The translations under genes were made by a program, and so were the position numbers. A DNA stretch of 64,000 nt from Nocardioides kribbensis. GTDB taxonomy: Bacteria > Actinomycetota > Actinomycetes > Propionibacteriales > Nocardioidaceae. Location of the stretch: NCBI RefSeq assembly GCF_015070375.1, contig NZ_JADCLL010000009.1, forward strand, positions 62,001 to 126,000, in the 5' to 3' direction. Shown in pieces: positions 18,679 to 27,581 of this stretch (position 1 is its first letter; every line of letters begins with the position of its first letter). The notes beneath the pieces were generated by a model. It was not told the DNA's origin, did no database searches, and was given only the letters and a program-made list of their open reading frames with translations.

Positions 18679-19194
18679 TCAGGACAGGGGCGCGGTGAGG
18701 ATCAGGGTGAGGCGGTCGGGCTTCATGACGCCGACCGCCGGCATGGTGCGGTCCACGCCGAGGTCGAGGGCGAGCAGCTCACCCTCGCGCTTGAGGCCGG
18801 CGGGGTAGTAGACGGTGGTGGCCGGCACGGTGCCGTACCAGTTGTCGGTGCCGACGACCTGCCAGCCGACGTCGGAGGCGCTGGCGCCCGCCTCGGCGGC
18901 CAGGCCGGAGATGCTCGAGTTGTTGTAGACCTCGACGTAGACCGTGCTGCGCTCCACGGCGGGCTTCGGCTTCTTCGTCTTCTCCGGCTCCGCCGGCTCG
19001 GTCGCCTCGTCGGCCTCGGGCGTGGCGCTCGGCGAGGGGCTGGCCTCCTCGCGCGCGATCGGGGTGATCTCGCGCTCGGTGGGCTCGCTGCCCTGGGTCG
19101 CGAAGAACGCCACGGCCGCCATCGCGACGGCGATGATGGAGAGGATCACCACGGGCGAGGGGTAGACGACGCCTCGCTGGTCACGCACCCGCAT
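18679..19194 (-). CDS. Membrane-anchored LytR C-terminal-domain protein
   Basis: This is a 171-residue protein with an N-terminal transmembrane helix (about 15-34, VVILSIIAVAMAAVAFFATQ), a Pro/Glu/Lys-rich spacer (about 37-82) and a LytR_C domain (about 85-171) starting STVYVEVYNNSSISGLA. LytR_C domains occur in wall-associated proteins of actinomycetes, so a role at the cell surface is likely. The domain is small and enzymatically silent as far as known. The ATG at 19194 is preceded by GGGAG. It lies just downstream of the DUF3263 gene on the same strand, 40 bp apart, a pairing I recall as conserved in actinobacteria. Confidence 0.85.
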   Translation of the reverse strand: MRVRDQRGVVYPSPVVILSIIAVAMAAVAFFATQGSEPTEREITPIAREEASPSPSATPEADEATEPAEPEKTKKPKPAVERSTVYVEVYNNSSISGLAAEAGASASDVGWQVVGTDNWYGTVPATTVYYPAGLKREGELLALDLGVDRTMPAVGVMKPDRLTLILTAPLS

Positions 19195-19234
19195 GGGAGC
19201 TCCCTGTCAGGGTCTGGTCGTGCTGGGGAAGGGG

Positions 19235-19525
19235 TCAGACCTCGAAGCCGAGGCGGCGCGCCGAGCGCTGGCGCTGACGGGCGGCCCGCAGCCGCCGCAG
19301 CCGCCGCACGAGCAGCGGGTCGGCCTCGAGCGCCTCGGGGCGGTCGATGAGGGCGTTGAGGACCTGGTAGTAGCGCGTGGAGCTCATGTCGAACTTCTCG
19401 CGCACCGCCGACTCCTTGGCGCCGGCGAACTTCCACCACTGCCGCTCGAACTCGAGGATGTCGCGGTCGCGCTCGCTGAGCGCGGCGGGGCCGGGGTCGC
19501 GCTGGGTGTCTCGCTGCGGCTCCAT
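19235..19525 (-). CDS. DUF3263-family small protein
   Basis: This is a 96-residue protein with the DUF3263 pattern: ERDRDILEFERQWWKFAGAK, then RYYQVLNALIDRPEALEADP and a basic C-terminus (RRLRRLRAARQRQR). It is predicted to be an HTH-like DNA-binding protein found almost only in actinobacteria; no function is established to my knowledge. The ATG at 19525 has GGAG upstream. It precedes the LytR_C gene and is divergent from the Gfo/Idh/MocA oxidoreductase. Confidence 0.85.
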   Translation of the reverse strand: MEPQRDTQRDPGPAALSERDRDILEFERQWWKFAGAKESAVREKFDMSSTRYYQVLNALIDRPEALEADPLLVRRLRRLRAARQRQRSARRLGFEV

Positions 19526-19646
19526 GCGTTGCGCTCCGGAAGGTCGTGGTGGGGGTGGCCGGGGCTCACTGTAGTCGCCGAACCACAACGGTGTCATTCG
19601 AACCGCCGCCGGACCCGCCGCGCGTCGCGCTCCTAGGGTGGGGCCC

Positions 19647-20711
19647 ATGAGCGCCCCCACCCCGACGCCCGACGCCGCCCCGGTCCCCGAGCTGCGGTGG
19701 GGCTTCCTGGCCACCGGCAAGATCGCGCGGAGCGTGGCCCAGGACCTCGCGCTCACCCCGGGCGCCCGGCTGGTGGCCGTGGGCTCGCGCCGCCAGGAGG
19801 CGGCCGAGGAGTTCGCCGATTGGTACGCCGCGATCGGCCCCCGGCCGACCGCCCACGGCTCCTACGAGGCCCTCGTGGCCGACCCCGAGGTCGACGTCGT
19901 CTACGTCGCCTCCCCCCACGCCCTCCACCTCGAGCACGCCCGCCTGGCCTTCGAGGCCGGCAAGCACGTGCTGTGCGAGAAGCCGCTGACCCTCGACGCC
20001 GCCCAGGCCGAGGAGATGGTGCGCCTGGCCGGCGAGCACGACCGCTTCCTCATGGAGGCGATGTGGACCGCGACCCACCCCGTCGTGCGGGAGGTCGCGG
20101 CCCGGCTGGCCTCCGGCGAGCTCGGCACGCCGCGCCACCTCCACGCCGAGCTCGGCTTCCGCGTCGACGCCGATCCCAGCGACCGGATGCTCGACCCCGC
20201 GCTGGGGGCCAGCGCCCTGCTCGACATGGGCATCTACCCCCTCACCGTGGCCCACCTGCTGCTCGGGGAGGCCGAGGCCCTCACCGCGACCGCCACGCTC
20301 TCCGAGGGCGGCATCGACCTCGACATCGCGGTCGCCGGTCGCTACCCCGGCGGCGCCCTGGCCACGATGACCGCGTCGATGACGTCGTGGTCCTCGCGCG
20401 CCGCCGCCGTCGCCACCAGCCTCGGCCGCGTCGACCTGCCCGACTTCCACCACCCGGCCGCCGCCACCTTCACGCCGTACGCCGAGGGCAGCAGCAACGA
20501 CGGCGGCGGGCTGGGCGAGGTGCTGCTCCTCGAGGGCGCCGAGCCGGTCGTCGGGCGCGGCTACGGCAACGAGCTGCTCGAGGTGGCGCGCTGCGTCGCG
20601 GCGGGGCTGCGCGAGAGCCCGCTGGTGCCGCACGCCCAGACCCTCGCCCTGCTGCGGCAGATGGACGACCTGCGCGCGCAGGTCGGTGTGCGCTTCCCCC
20701 ACGAGCGCTGA
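19647..20711 (+). CDS. Gfo/Idh/MocA-family NAD(P)-dependent oxidoreductase
   Basis: This is a 354-residue protein. The N-terminal Rossmann domain includes WGFLATGKIARSVAQDL and DVVYVASPHALHLEHA, followed by the signature CEKPLTLDAAQAEEM with the catalytic lysine. The C-terminal alpha/beta domain holds LDMGIYPLTVAHLLLG. It most resembles the dihydrodiol dehydrogenase/xylose dehydrogenase branch; the substrate is probably a sugar or cyclic polyol but cannot be fixed. The ATG at 19647 is preceded by TAGGGT (19634-19639) with a 7-nt gap, so the mRNA is probably leaderless. It stands between the two trehalose genes without obvious linkage to them. Confidence 0.88.
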   Translation: MSAPTPTPDAAPVPELRWGFLATGKIARSVAQDLALTPGARLVAVGSRRQEAAEEFADWYAAIGPRPTAHGSYEALVADPEVDVVYVASPHALHLEHARLAFEAGKHVLCEKPLTLDAAQAEEMVRLAGEHDRFLMEAMWTATHPVVREVAARLASGELGTPRHLHAELGFRVDADPSDRMLDPALGASALLDMGIYPLTVAHLLLGEAEALTATATLSEGGIDLDIAVAGRYPGGALATMTASMTSWSSRAAAVATSLGRVDLPDFHHPAAATFTPYAEGSSNDGGGLGEVLLLEGAEPVVGRGYGNELLEVARCVAAGLRESPLVPHAQTLALLRQMDDLRAQVGVRFPHER

Positions 20712-20793
20712 CCCCGCGCCCCCCCTCCGATCCGCCCCCGATCCACCCCACCGGGGGGACGCGCCGCCCCCGAGGACTGACTAGGGTCGCCCC

Positions 20794-22218
20794 GTGCCCT
20801 ACGACCTCGTCATCGTCGCCAACCGCCTGCCGGTCGACCGGGTCACCCAGCCCGACGGGTCCTCGGGCTGGCGCACCTCCCCCGGCGGCCTCGTGACCGC
20901 CATCGAGCCCGTGATGCGCGCCAACGACGGCGTGTGGATCGGCTGGCCCGGCGGCACCGAGGAGGGCCTGGAGCCCTTCGAGCACGACGGCCTCGAGCTG
21001 GTGCCGATGTCGATGACCCAGGCCGACATCGAGGGCTTCTACGAGGGCTTCTCCAACGGCACCCTCTGGCCGCTCTACCACGACCTCGTGGCCAAGCCGG
21101 AGTTCCACCGCGAGTGGTGGGACTCCTACGTCCACGTCAACCAGCGCTTCGCCGAGAAGGCCGCGTCGCTGGCCGCCGAGGACGCCACGGTCTGGGTCCA
21201 CGACTACCAGCTGCAGCTGGTGCCGCAGATGCTGCGCACGCTGCGCCCCGACCTGCGCATCGGCTTCTACCTCCACATCCCCTTCCCGCCCGCGGAGCTC
21301 TTCCAGCAGCTGCCGTGGCGCCGCCAGCTGCTCGAGGGCCTGCTCGGCGCCGACCTGGTCGGCTTCCAGCTGCCGGGGGCGGCGCAGAACTTCGTGCGCC
21401 TCGTGCGCCAGCGCGTGGGCCACAAGACCCACCGCGACCTCGTCTACCTGCCCGACGGCCGCACCGTGCGGGCCTCGCCCTTCCCGATCTCCATCGACGC
21501 GGCCGGCTTCGAGGAGATGGCGCGCTCCGAGCCGGTCGTCGCGCGCGCCGCGGAGATCCGCGAGGCGCTCGGCGACCCGCGCAAGGTCTTCCTCGGCATC
21601 GACCGGCTCGACTACACCAAGGGCATCTTCGCCCGGCTGCGCGCCTACGCCGAGCTGATCGAGGACGGCCAGCTCGACGTCGAGGACGCCGTGTTCGTGC
21701 AGGTGGCCGTGCCCTCGCGCGAGCAGGTGGAGGAGTACCGGATCCTGCGCGACGAGATCGACCGGCTGGTCGGCCGCATCAACGGCGACCTGGGCCGCAT
21801 CGGCCGCCCGGCGATCTCCTACCTGCACTCCTCCTACCCCCGCGAGGAGATGGCCGCGCTCTACACCGCCGCCGACGTCATGGTCGTCACGCCCTACCGC
21901 GACGGCATGAACCTCGTGGCCAAGGAGTACGTCGCCTGCCGCTACGACAACGACGGCGCCCTGGTGCTCTCGGAGTTCGCCGGCGCCGCCGACGAGCTGC
22001 GCCAGGCGTGGCTGGTCAACCCCTACGACATCAACGGCATGAAGTCGGCGCTGCTGGAGGCCTTCAACGCCGAGCCCCGCGAGACCACCCGGCGGATGAA
22101 GGCGATGCGCAAGACCGTCACCCAGCACGACGTGGCGGCGTGGGCGGCCTCCTTCATGTCGGAGCTCTCCGACGTCGGCACCCACGGCAAGGCGGTCAAG
22201 CCGGCCCGCCGCTCGTGA
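20794..22218 (+). CDS. otsA: Trehalose-6-phosphate synthase
   Basis: This is a 474-residue GT20 glycosyltransferase. Motifs are VANRLPVDR, SPGGLVTAIEP, VWVHDYQLQLVPQML, SPFPISIDAAGF, GIDRLDYTKG and YRDGMNLVAKEYV. It transfers glucose from UDP- or ADP-glucose to glucose 6-phosphate in the cytoplasm; OtsB then dephosphorylates the product. GTG start at 20794. TAGGGT at 20781-20786 leaves only 7 nt to the start, a clear leaderless promoter. Length and motifs indicate an intact enzyme without a fused phosphatase domain. Confidence 0.96.
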   Translation: MPYDLVIVANRLPVDRVTQPDGSSGWRTSPGGLVTAIEPVMRANDGVWIGWPGGTEEGLEPFEHDGLELVPMSMTQADIEGFYEGFSNGTLWPLYHDLVAKPEFHREWWDSYVHVNQRFAEKAASLAAEDATVWVHDYQLQLVPQMLRTLRPDLRIGFYLHIPFPPAELFQQLPWRRQLLEGLLGADLVGFQLPGAAQNFVRLVRQRVGHKTHRDLVYLPDGRTVRASPFPISIDAAGFEEMARSEPVVARAAEIREALGDPRKVFLGIDRLDYTKGIFARLRAYAELIEDGQLDVEDAVFVQVAVPSREQVEEYRILRDEIDRLVGRINGDLGRIGRPAISYLHSSYPREEMAALYTAADVMVVTPYRDGMNLVAKEYVACRYDNDGALVLSEFAGAADELRQAWLVNPYDINGMKSALLEAFNAEPRETTRRMKAMRKTVTQHDVAAWAASFMSELSDVGTHGKAVKPARRS

Positions 22219-22240
22219 CCCCCGGGGTAACTTTCGCAGC

Positions 22241-23341
22241 ATGGATCTGATCCCCAAGCCCGATCAGGTCGTCTCCGCGGCCGGCAACGTCGCCCACAAG
22301 GTCCTCTACGGCGGCCTGGCCGACCTGCGACCGATGCCGCGCACCCTCATCGACGAGGGCACGCTGCGCGAGGTCTACCACTACCGGCCCGCCGCCGCGG
22401 TCAAGCAGACGGGCGACCCGGTGCTGCTGGTGACGCCGCTGGCGGCGCCCGCGACCTGCTACGACCTGCGCCGCGGCTGCTCGCTGGTCGAGCACTTCGT
22501 GCGCGCCGGCCGCCCGACCTACCTGGTGGAGTACGGCCAGGTCTCCTTCCGCGACCGGGCCCTGGGCATGGAGCACTGGGTGGAGGAGGTCGTGCCCACC
22601 GCCGTGCGCGAGGCGTCGGCCCACGCGGGCGGGCGCCCGGTGCACGTGGTGGGCTGGAGCCTGGGCGGCATCTTCTCGATGCTCGCGGCCGCGGGCTCCC
22701 CCGACCTGCCCATCGCCTCGCTCACCGTGGTCGGCTCCCCGGTCGACGTCAGGCTGGTGCCGCTGGTGGCGCCGCTGCGCCCGCTGCTCAACCTCAGCGA
22801 CGGCCGAGGCCTCGTCACGCGGGGCTACCAGGCCCTCGGGGGCGCCCCGAAGCCGCTGGTGCGCTGGGCCTTCCAGCTCTCGTCGTTCCAGAAGGTCGTC
22901 ACCAAACCGCTCGCGGTGGCCCGCAACCTCGACGACGGGGAGTGGCTGGCCCAGATCGAGGCGGTCGACCGCTTCACCGACGGCATGATCGCCTACCCCG
23001 GGCGCACCTTCGGCCAGCTCTACCACCGCTTCGTCAAGGGCAACGCCCTGGTCGGCGGCACCTTCGAGGTCGAGGGACGCACCCTCGACCTCGCCGACAT
23101 CGACGTGCCCGTGCTCGTCTTCGCCGGCGCCACCGACGGCATCGCCCCGGTGCCCGCGGTCAAGGCCGTCGTGCCGCTGCTGTCGGGCTCGCCCGAGGTC
23201 CGCTTCGAGATCGTGCCCGGCGGCCACCTCGGCATGCTCACCGGTCGCGCGGCCCGGGGGACGACGTGGGTCGCGCTCGACGAGTGGATCGCCCAGTGGT
23301 CCTCCGACGCCGCCGGGGCGACCCCCTCCGGCGCTGGGTAG
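22241..23341 (+). CDS. Alpha/beta hydrolase, PhaC-like (polyhydroxyalkanoate synthase-related)
   Basis: This is a 366-residue protein with an alpha/beta hydrolase fold in the PhaC-like arrangement: VLLVTPLAAPATCYDLRRG, the nucleophile elbow VVGWSLGGIFS with serine instead of the cysteine of true PHA synthases, a catalytic Asp in FAGATDGIAP, and His in PGGHLGML. The serine suggests hydrolase or acyltransferase activity rather than polymerisation. The ATG at 22241 has TAACTT (22228-22233) 7 nt upstream, so it is probably leaderless. The end is close to ung (9 nt), so the two might be cotranscribed, although ung has its own -10-like hexamer. Confidence 0.85.
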   Translation: MDLIPKPDQVVSAAGNVAHKVLYGGLADLRPMPRTLIDEGTLREVYHYRPAAAVKQTGDPVLLVTPLAAPATCYDLRRGCSLVEHFVRAGRPTYLVEYGQVSFRDRALGMEHWVEEVVPTAVREASAHAGGRPVHVVGWSLGGIFSMLAAAGSPDLPIASLTVVGSPVDVRLVPLVAPLRPLLNLSDGRGLVTRGYQALGGAPKPLVRWAFQLSSFQKVVTKPLAVARNLDDGEWLAQIEAVDRFTDGMIAYPGRTFGQLYHRFVKGNALVGGTFEVEGRTLDLADIDVPVLVFAGATDGIAPVPAVKAVVPLLSGSPEVRFEIVPGGHLGMLTGRAARGTTWVALDEWIAQWSSDAAGATPSGAG

Positions 23342-23350
23342 CGTCGCGGC

Positions 23351-24043
23351 ATGAGCGCACTCGCCGGACTCGTGGAGAAGGGCCTCATGGCCCCCGACTG
23401 GGCCGAGGCGCTGGCCCCGGTGGACGCGCAGGTGGCGGCGATGGGGGCCTTCCTGCGCGAGGAGGTGGCGGCGGGCCGCGGCTACCTGCCCGCCGGCGAG
23501 CACGTCTTCCGCGCCTTCCAGCGGCCGCTGGCCGACGTGCGGGTGCTCGTGGTGGGCCAGGACCCCTACCCCACGCCGGGGCACCCGATCGGGCTCAGCT
23601 TCGCCGTCGACCCCCACGTGCGGCCGGTCCCGCGCAGCCTGGCCAACGTCTACGCCGAGCTGCGCAGCGACGTCGGCGTCGAGCCGCCGCCGCACGGCGA
23701 CCTGACGGCCTGGGCCGACGCCGGGGTCATGCTGCTCAACCGCGTGCTGACGGTGCGGCCCGGGGAGTCGGCCTCGCACCGCCGCAAGGGCTGGGAGCAG
23801 GTCACCGACGCGGCGATCGCGGCGCTGGCGGCCCGCGGCGGGCCGCTGGCCGCGATCCTGTGGGGCCGCGACGCCCAGTCGCTGCGCCCCGCCCTGGGTG
23901 ACGTGCCGGCGGTGGAGTCGGTGCACCCCTCGCCGCTCTCGGCGAGCCGGGGCTTCTTCGGCTCCCGCCCCTTCTCGACGGTCGACCGGATGCTCGTCGA
24001 GCAGGGCGGCTCCCCGGTGGCGTGGACGCTTCCGATGGAATAA
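23351..24043 (+). CDS. ung: Uracil-DNA glycosylase, family 1
   Basis: This is a 230-residue enzyme with the family-1 motifs: [11 protein letters not shown] with the catalytic Asp, [16 protein letters not shown], and [15 protein letters not shown] with the catalytic His. It removes uracil from DNA to start base excision repair. It is full length. The ATG at 23351 follows TAGCGT (23339-23344) by 6 nt, which overlaps the end of the preceding gene, so it can be made both from its own leaderless promoter and by readthrough. Confidence 0.96.
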   Translation: MSALAGLVEKGLMAPDWAEALAPVDAQVAAMGAFLREEVAAGRGYLPAGEHVFRAFQRPLADVRVLVVGQDPYPTPGHPIGLSFAVDPHVRPVPRSLANVYAELRSDVGVEPPPHGDLTAWADAGVMLLNRVLTVRPGESASHRRKGWEQVTDAAIAALAARGGPLAAILWGRDAQSLRPALGDVPAVESVHPSPLSASRGFFGSRPFSTVDRMLVEQGGSPVAWTLPME

Positions 24044-24044
24044 T

Positions 24045-24058
24045 GTTGAATCATCAAC
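24045..24058. promoter_or_regulatory. Small inverted repeat before the LigB-type gene
   Basis: GTTGA-ATCA-TCAAC is a perfect 5-bp inverted repeat in a locally AT-rich stretch between the ung stop and the LigB-type gene. Its form resembles MarR-type operators, which often control DODA-type dioxygenase genes. No such regulator is adjacent, so binding is an inference. Confidence 0.4.
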
Positions 24059-24077
24059 CATTGACCTGGACGTGACC

Positions 24078-24890
24078 ATGCCCGACGCAGCAGCACCCTC
24101 CGCCCCACCCGCGCCCGCCACCGGACGCATGCCCGCCCTCTACATCGGCCACGGTGCGCCGCCGCTGCTCGACGACCCGCTGTGGTCCTCGCAGCTGGCC
24201 GCCTGGGCCGGGGACCTGCCGCGCCCCACCGCCGTGCTCATCGTCAGCGCCCACTGGGAGTCGGCCCCGATCAGCCTGAGCGCCAGCGGCGCCCCGCTGG
24301 TCTATGACTTCGGCGGCTTCGACCCGAAGTACTCGCGGATGACCTACCGCACCCCCGACGCCAGCGCGCTGGCCGCCCGGGTCGCGGCCATGATGCCCGC
24401 GGGCGAGCCGGTGCACCAGCACACCTCCCGCGGCCTCGACCACGGTGCGTGGGTGCCGCTGAAGGTCATGTACCCCGACGCCGACGTGCCCGTGCTGCAG
24501 ATGTCGCTGCCCACCCACGACCCGGCCCGCCTGCTGGCGATCGGCGAGCGGCTGCGCCCGCTGCGCGACGAGGGTGTCCTGGTGATCGGCTCGGGCTTCC
24601 TCACCCACGGCCTGCCCTTCCTGCGCGACTTCCGCATCGACGCCGAGGCCCCTGCCTGGTCGCAGGACTTCGACGCGTGGGCCGCGGAGGCGCTCGCCCG
24701 CGGCGACGTCGACGAGCTCGCGGCCTACGCCGACCGCGCACCGGGCCTGCCCTGGGCCCACCCCACGGTCGAGCACCTCTCGCCGCTCTTCGTGACCCTC
24801 GGTGCGGCCACCCGCGCCGACGACCCCGGCGAGCAGCGCATCGACGGCTTCTGGATCGGGCTCTCCAAGCGCTCGCTCCAGGTGGCCTGA
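24078..24890 (+). CDS. LigB/DODA-type ring-cleaving dioxygenase family protein
   Basis: This is a 270-residue class III extradiol dioxygenase homologue (4,5-DOPA dioxygenase type). Metal-ligand regions are LYIGHGAPP, IVSAHWES and HTSRGLDHGAWVPL, with a further conserved PTVEHLSPLF. In related proteins zinc or iron binds at these histidines. The natural substrate in bacteria is often unknown; a catecholic or quinone-derived compound is likely. The start is uncertain between ATG 24078 and GTG 24072; neither has a strong Shine-Dalgarno. A small inverted repeat upstream (24045-24058) may be an operator. Confidence 0.85.
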   Translation: MPDAAAPSAPPAPATGRMPALYIGHGAPPLLDDPLWSSQLAAWAGDLPRPTAVLIVSAHWESAPISLSASGAPLVYDFGGFDPKYSRMTYRTPDASALAARVAAMMPAGEPVHQHTSRGLDHGAWVPLKVMYPDADVPVLQMSLPTHDPARLLAIGERLRPLRDEGVLVIGSGFLTHGLPFLRDFRIDAEAPAWSQDFDAWAAEALARGDVDELAAYADRAPGLPWAHPTVEHLSPLFVTLGAATRADDPGEQRIDGFWIGLSKRSLQVA

Positions 24891-24905
24891 CCCGGGTCCG
24901 CCGCC

Positions 24906-25466
24906 TCAGCCCGGCTCGGGCTCGAGGGGGCGGTCGCTCCACGCGTGGCGCTCCACGCCGTCGTTGGCGTCGACACGGGGCCCGCGGTCGACCAGGCCGA
25001 CGGCTGCGGCGACGCGCGCCGAGGCCGTGTTGGCGGCCAGCACGTAGGCCACCACGGGGCTGGTGGGGTCGGCCAGGCGTGCGGCCTCCACGCCGGCCGC
25101 GGCCAGCTCCGTCGCCAGGCCCCGGCCCCACTGCCCGGTGGCCACGCGGTAGCTGAGGTTCCACGCGCCGCTGCGGTGGCGCTGGGCGCCGCCGAGGCCC
25201 ACCACGTCGCCGGTGCGCAGGTCGCGGGCGGTCCAGTAGGACAGCCCGTCGGCGGGCCACCGCGCGGCAGCGCGCTCGGCGTACGCCCGGGTGCGGGCGA
25301 GGTCGACGTGGCGTGCCGCGGGGTCGAACCACCACCCGCGCGGGTCGGAGAGGACCGCGAAGAGCTGCTCGGCGTCGTCGGGTCCCATCGCGGTGAGCGC
25401 GAGTCGCGCGGTGGAGCGCGTGCGCAGGTCGGGAGCCGGGGGCACGCCCCCAGGCTCGCACGCCAC
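24906..25466 (-). CDS. GNAT-family N-acetyltransferase
   Basis: This is a 186-residue protein with a GNAT fold of the RimJ/RimL-like kind: TARLALTAMGPDDAEQLFAVL at the N-terminus, the acetyl-CoA loop VATGQWGRGLATELAAAG, and the C-terminal NTASARVAAAVGLVDRG. It would acetylate a protein N-terminus or small molecule; the acceptor is unknown. Start is GTG at 25466; a GTG seven codons later (25445) is also possible and would leave more room for the promoter shared with the divergent pdxY. It converges with the LigB-type gene. Confidence 0.85.
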   Translation of the reverse strand: MACEPGGVPPAPDLRTRSTARLALTAMGPDDAEQLFAVLSDPRGWWFDPAARHVDLARTRAYAERAAARWPADGLSYWTARDLRTGDVVGLGGAQRHRSGAWNLSYRVATGQWGRGLATELAAAGVEAARLADPTSPVVAYVLAANTASARVAAAVGLVDRGPRVDANDGVERHAWSDRPLEPEPG

Positions 25467-25491
25467 CCACCCGGCCCGCGATGATGGTCCC

Positions 25492-26343
25492 GTGCAGATC
25501 CTCTCGATCCAGTCCTCGGTCGCCTACGGCCACGTCGGCAACTCCGCCGCGGTCTTCCCGCTGCAGCGCCTCGGCCACGAGGTGTGGTCGGTCAACACCG
25601 TGCACTTCTCCAACCACACCGGCTACGGCGCGTGGCGCGGCCCGCTCCTCGCCCCCGACGACGTGCGCGACGTGATCGCCGGCATCGACGACCGCGGGGT
25701 GCTCGGGCAGGCCGACGCGGTGCTCTCGGGCTACCAGGGCGACCCCGCCGTCGGGGCGGTCGTGCTCGACGCCGTGGCGCGGGTCAAGGAGCTCAACCCC
25801 GCCGCGGTCTACTGCTGCGACCCCGTGATGGGCGACGTGGGGCGCGGCATGTTCGTGCGACCGGGGATCCCCGAGTTCATGCGCGACACCGTGGTGCCGG
25901 CCGCCGACGTCGTCACCCCCAACCACTTCGAGCTCGACTTCCTCGCCGGCACCACCACCACGACGCTGGAGGAGGTGCTGGCCGCGGTCGACGTCGTGCG
26001 CGAGCGCGGCCCGCGCGACGTGCTGGTCACCTCGGTGCTGCACGACGCGGTGCCCGAGGGCCACCTCGACGTCGTCGCCGTCTCCGACGCCGGCGCGTGG
26101 GCGGTCACCACCCCCCTGCTGCCCCTCGCCCCCAACGGCTGCGGCGACGTCACCGCCGCGCTCTACCTCGCCCACCTGCGCACCACCGGCTCGCCCGCCG
26201 AGGCGCTCGCCCTCACCACCGGCACCGTGTTCGCGGTGCTCGAGGAGACCCTCGCGGCCGGCACCCGCGAGATCCAGCTGGTGGCGGCCCAGGGGTCCAT
26301 CGCCTCCCCGCCGAGGACGTTCGCCCCTCGACGGCTGCGCTGA
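25492..26343 (+). CDS. pdxY: Pyridoxal/pyridoxine kinase
   Basis: This is a 283-residue ribokinase-fold vitamin B6 kinase. Signatures are ILSIQSSVAYGHVGNSAAVF (substrate loop), CDPVMGDVGRGMFV, VTPNHFELDFL and the anion-hole/catalytic Asp region PNGCGDVTAALYL. It phosphorylates pyridoxal in the salvage of PLP. GTG start at 25492, with GATGAT (25480-25485) six nucleotides upstream, so it is probably leaderless. It is the PdxY rather than ThiD type by its SVAYGHVGNSA motif. Confidence 0.93.
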   Translation: MQILSIQSSVAYGHVGNSAAVFPLQRLGHEVWSVNTVHFSNHTGYGAWRGPLLAPDDVRDVIAGIDDRGVLGQADAVLSGYQGDPAVGAVVLDAVARVKELNPAAVYCCDPVMGDVGRGMFVRPGIPEFMRDTVVPAADVVTPNHFELDFLAGTTTTTLEEVLAAVDVVRERGPRDVLVTSVLHDAVPEGHLDVVAVSDAGAWAVTTPLLPLAPNGCGDVTAALYLAHLRTTGSPAEALALTTGTVFAVLEETLAAGTREIQLVAAQGSIASPPRTFAPRRLR

Positions 26344-26365
26344 GCGCCTCGCTACCCTGGAGGAC

Positions 26366-26788
26366 GTGACGAGGTCGAGGTCCCGCTGGGCCCTGGCCGC
26401 ACTCTTCCTGGTGCTGGCCGGGCTGTTCGGCATGCACGGGCTCGGCGACCACTCCGCGGGCCACTCCGCCCACGTCGCCCCCGCCGGTGCCACCGACCAC
26501 GGGACCGACCACCGGACGGGCCACGAGACCGACGTGGCCGGGGCGGCGGCCCCGGGCACCGGCCCGGACACGGCGGTGCTGTCGGCGCCCCCGGTGGACG
26601 ACGGCATGGCCGGGCTGTGCCTCGCGGTGCTGCTCGGCGGCCTCGGCGCCCTGCTGCTCCTCGGGCGTGGACTGCGCCGCACCCCCTGGCTGCTGCCGCG
26701 GCTGACCCTCCTCGGTGTCGCCCCGCCGGCCCGAGGCCGCGACCCCGACCCACCGCTGCTCTCCGCGCTCTGCGTGTGCCGCTGCTGA
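26366..26788 (+). CDS. Small His-rich membrane protein
   Basis: This is a 140-residue protein. An N-terminal hydrophobic segment (about 8-26) is followed by a His-rich loop (HGLGDHSAGHSAH, then DHGTDHRTGHETD), a second membrane helix (about 80-98, MAGLCLAVLLGGLGALLLL) and a tail ending in three cysteines (LCVCRC). It resembles DUF6153-type actinobacterial proteins. The His and Cys residues suggest metal binding on the outer face, and the next gene (DUF305) is often copper-linked. GTG start at 26366, with TACCCT 7 nt upstream and GGAG in the gap. Function is not established. Confidence 0.72.
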   Translation: MTRSRSRWALAALFLVLAGLFGMHGLGDHSAGHSAHVAPAGATDHGTDHRTGHETDVAGAAAPGTGPDTAVLSAPPVDDGMAGLCLAVLLGGLGALLLLGRGLRRTPWLLPRLTLLGVAPPARGRDPDPPLLSALCVCRC

Positions 26789-26861
26789 GGAGCCGGTCGT
26801 CGACGACGACCGGCACCTGCGCGCCCGCACACCTGCACCACCGACGAGAGACGAGACAGCC

Positions 26862-27560
26862 ATGACCACCACCCGCACCACCCCTGCCCGCACCACCCCT
26901 GCCCGCACTACCCCTGCCCGCACGCGACGGGCCCTCGCCGCCGGCCTCGCGGCCGCGGCCCTCGCCACCGGCCTGGCGGCCTGCGGCGACGACGACGGCT
27001 CCGGCCCCGACACCGGGTCCTCCGCGGTCTCGGTGCCCGAGGGCGCCGACTTCAACGAGGCCGACGTCGTCTTCGCCACCGACATGGTCCAGCACCACGC
27101 CCAGGCCCTGGCCATGGTCGACATGACCACGGGCCGCGACCTCGACCCCGAGGTGGCCGCCCTCGTCGAGCAGATCCGCTCGGCCCAGGCTCCCGAGATC
27201 GAGCAGATGGTCGACTGGCTCACCGCCTGGGACCAGCCCGTGCCCCCCACCGTCAACGACCACGCCAACGCCCACGCCGAGGAGGGCACGGGCATGGACG
27301 GGTCCGGCGGCATGGACATGGACTCCGACATGCCCGGCATGATGAGCGACGCCGAGATGGACGCGCTGGAGGAGGCGCCCGACGCGTCCTTCCAGGAGGA
27401 GTGGCTGGAGATGATGGTCGCCCACCACGAGGGTGCGGTGGAGATGGCCGAGACCGAGGCCGCCGAGGGCGAGGACGCCGACGCGGTCGCCCTCGCGGAG
27501 TCGATCGTCGACTCCCAGAGCGCGGAGATCGAGCAGATGCGGGCGCTGCTCGGCGCGTGA
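26862..27560 (+). CDS. DUF305-domain lipoprotein
   Basis: This is a 232-residue exported protein. The N-terminus has three in-frame 15-bp repeats (RTTPA three times) before the signal sequence, whose lipobox is GLAAC (Cys about 44). The mature part is DUF305: FATDMVQHHAQALAMVDM and, later, LEMMVAHHEGAVEMAE, a two-fold His-His pattern, with a Met-rich loop (MDGSGGMDMDSDMPGMM) between. DUF305 proteins are four-helix, ferritin-like, and often occur with copper-handling genes. The His and Met content here agrees with copper binding, but no copper gene is adjacent except the small His-rich membrane gene upstream. Confidence 0.88.
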   Translation: MTTTRTTPARTTPARTTPARTRRALAAGLAAAALATGLAACGDDDGSGPDTGSSAVSVPEGADFNEADVVFATDMVQHHAQALAMVDMTTGRDLDPEVAALVEQIRSAQAPEIEQMVDWLTAWDQPVPPTVNDHANAHAEEGTGMDGSGGMDMDSDMPGMMSDAEMDALEEAPDASFQEEWLEMMVAHHEGAVEMAETEAAEGEDADAVALAESIVDSQSAEIEQMRALLGA

Positions 27561-27581
27561 GAGCGGTGGTGGGGCAGGTCG

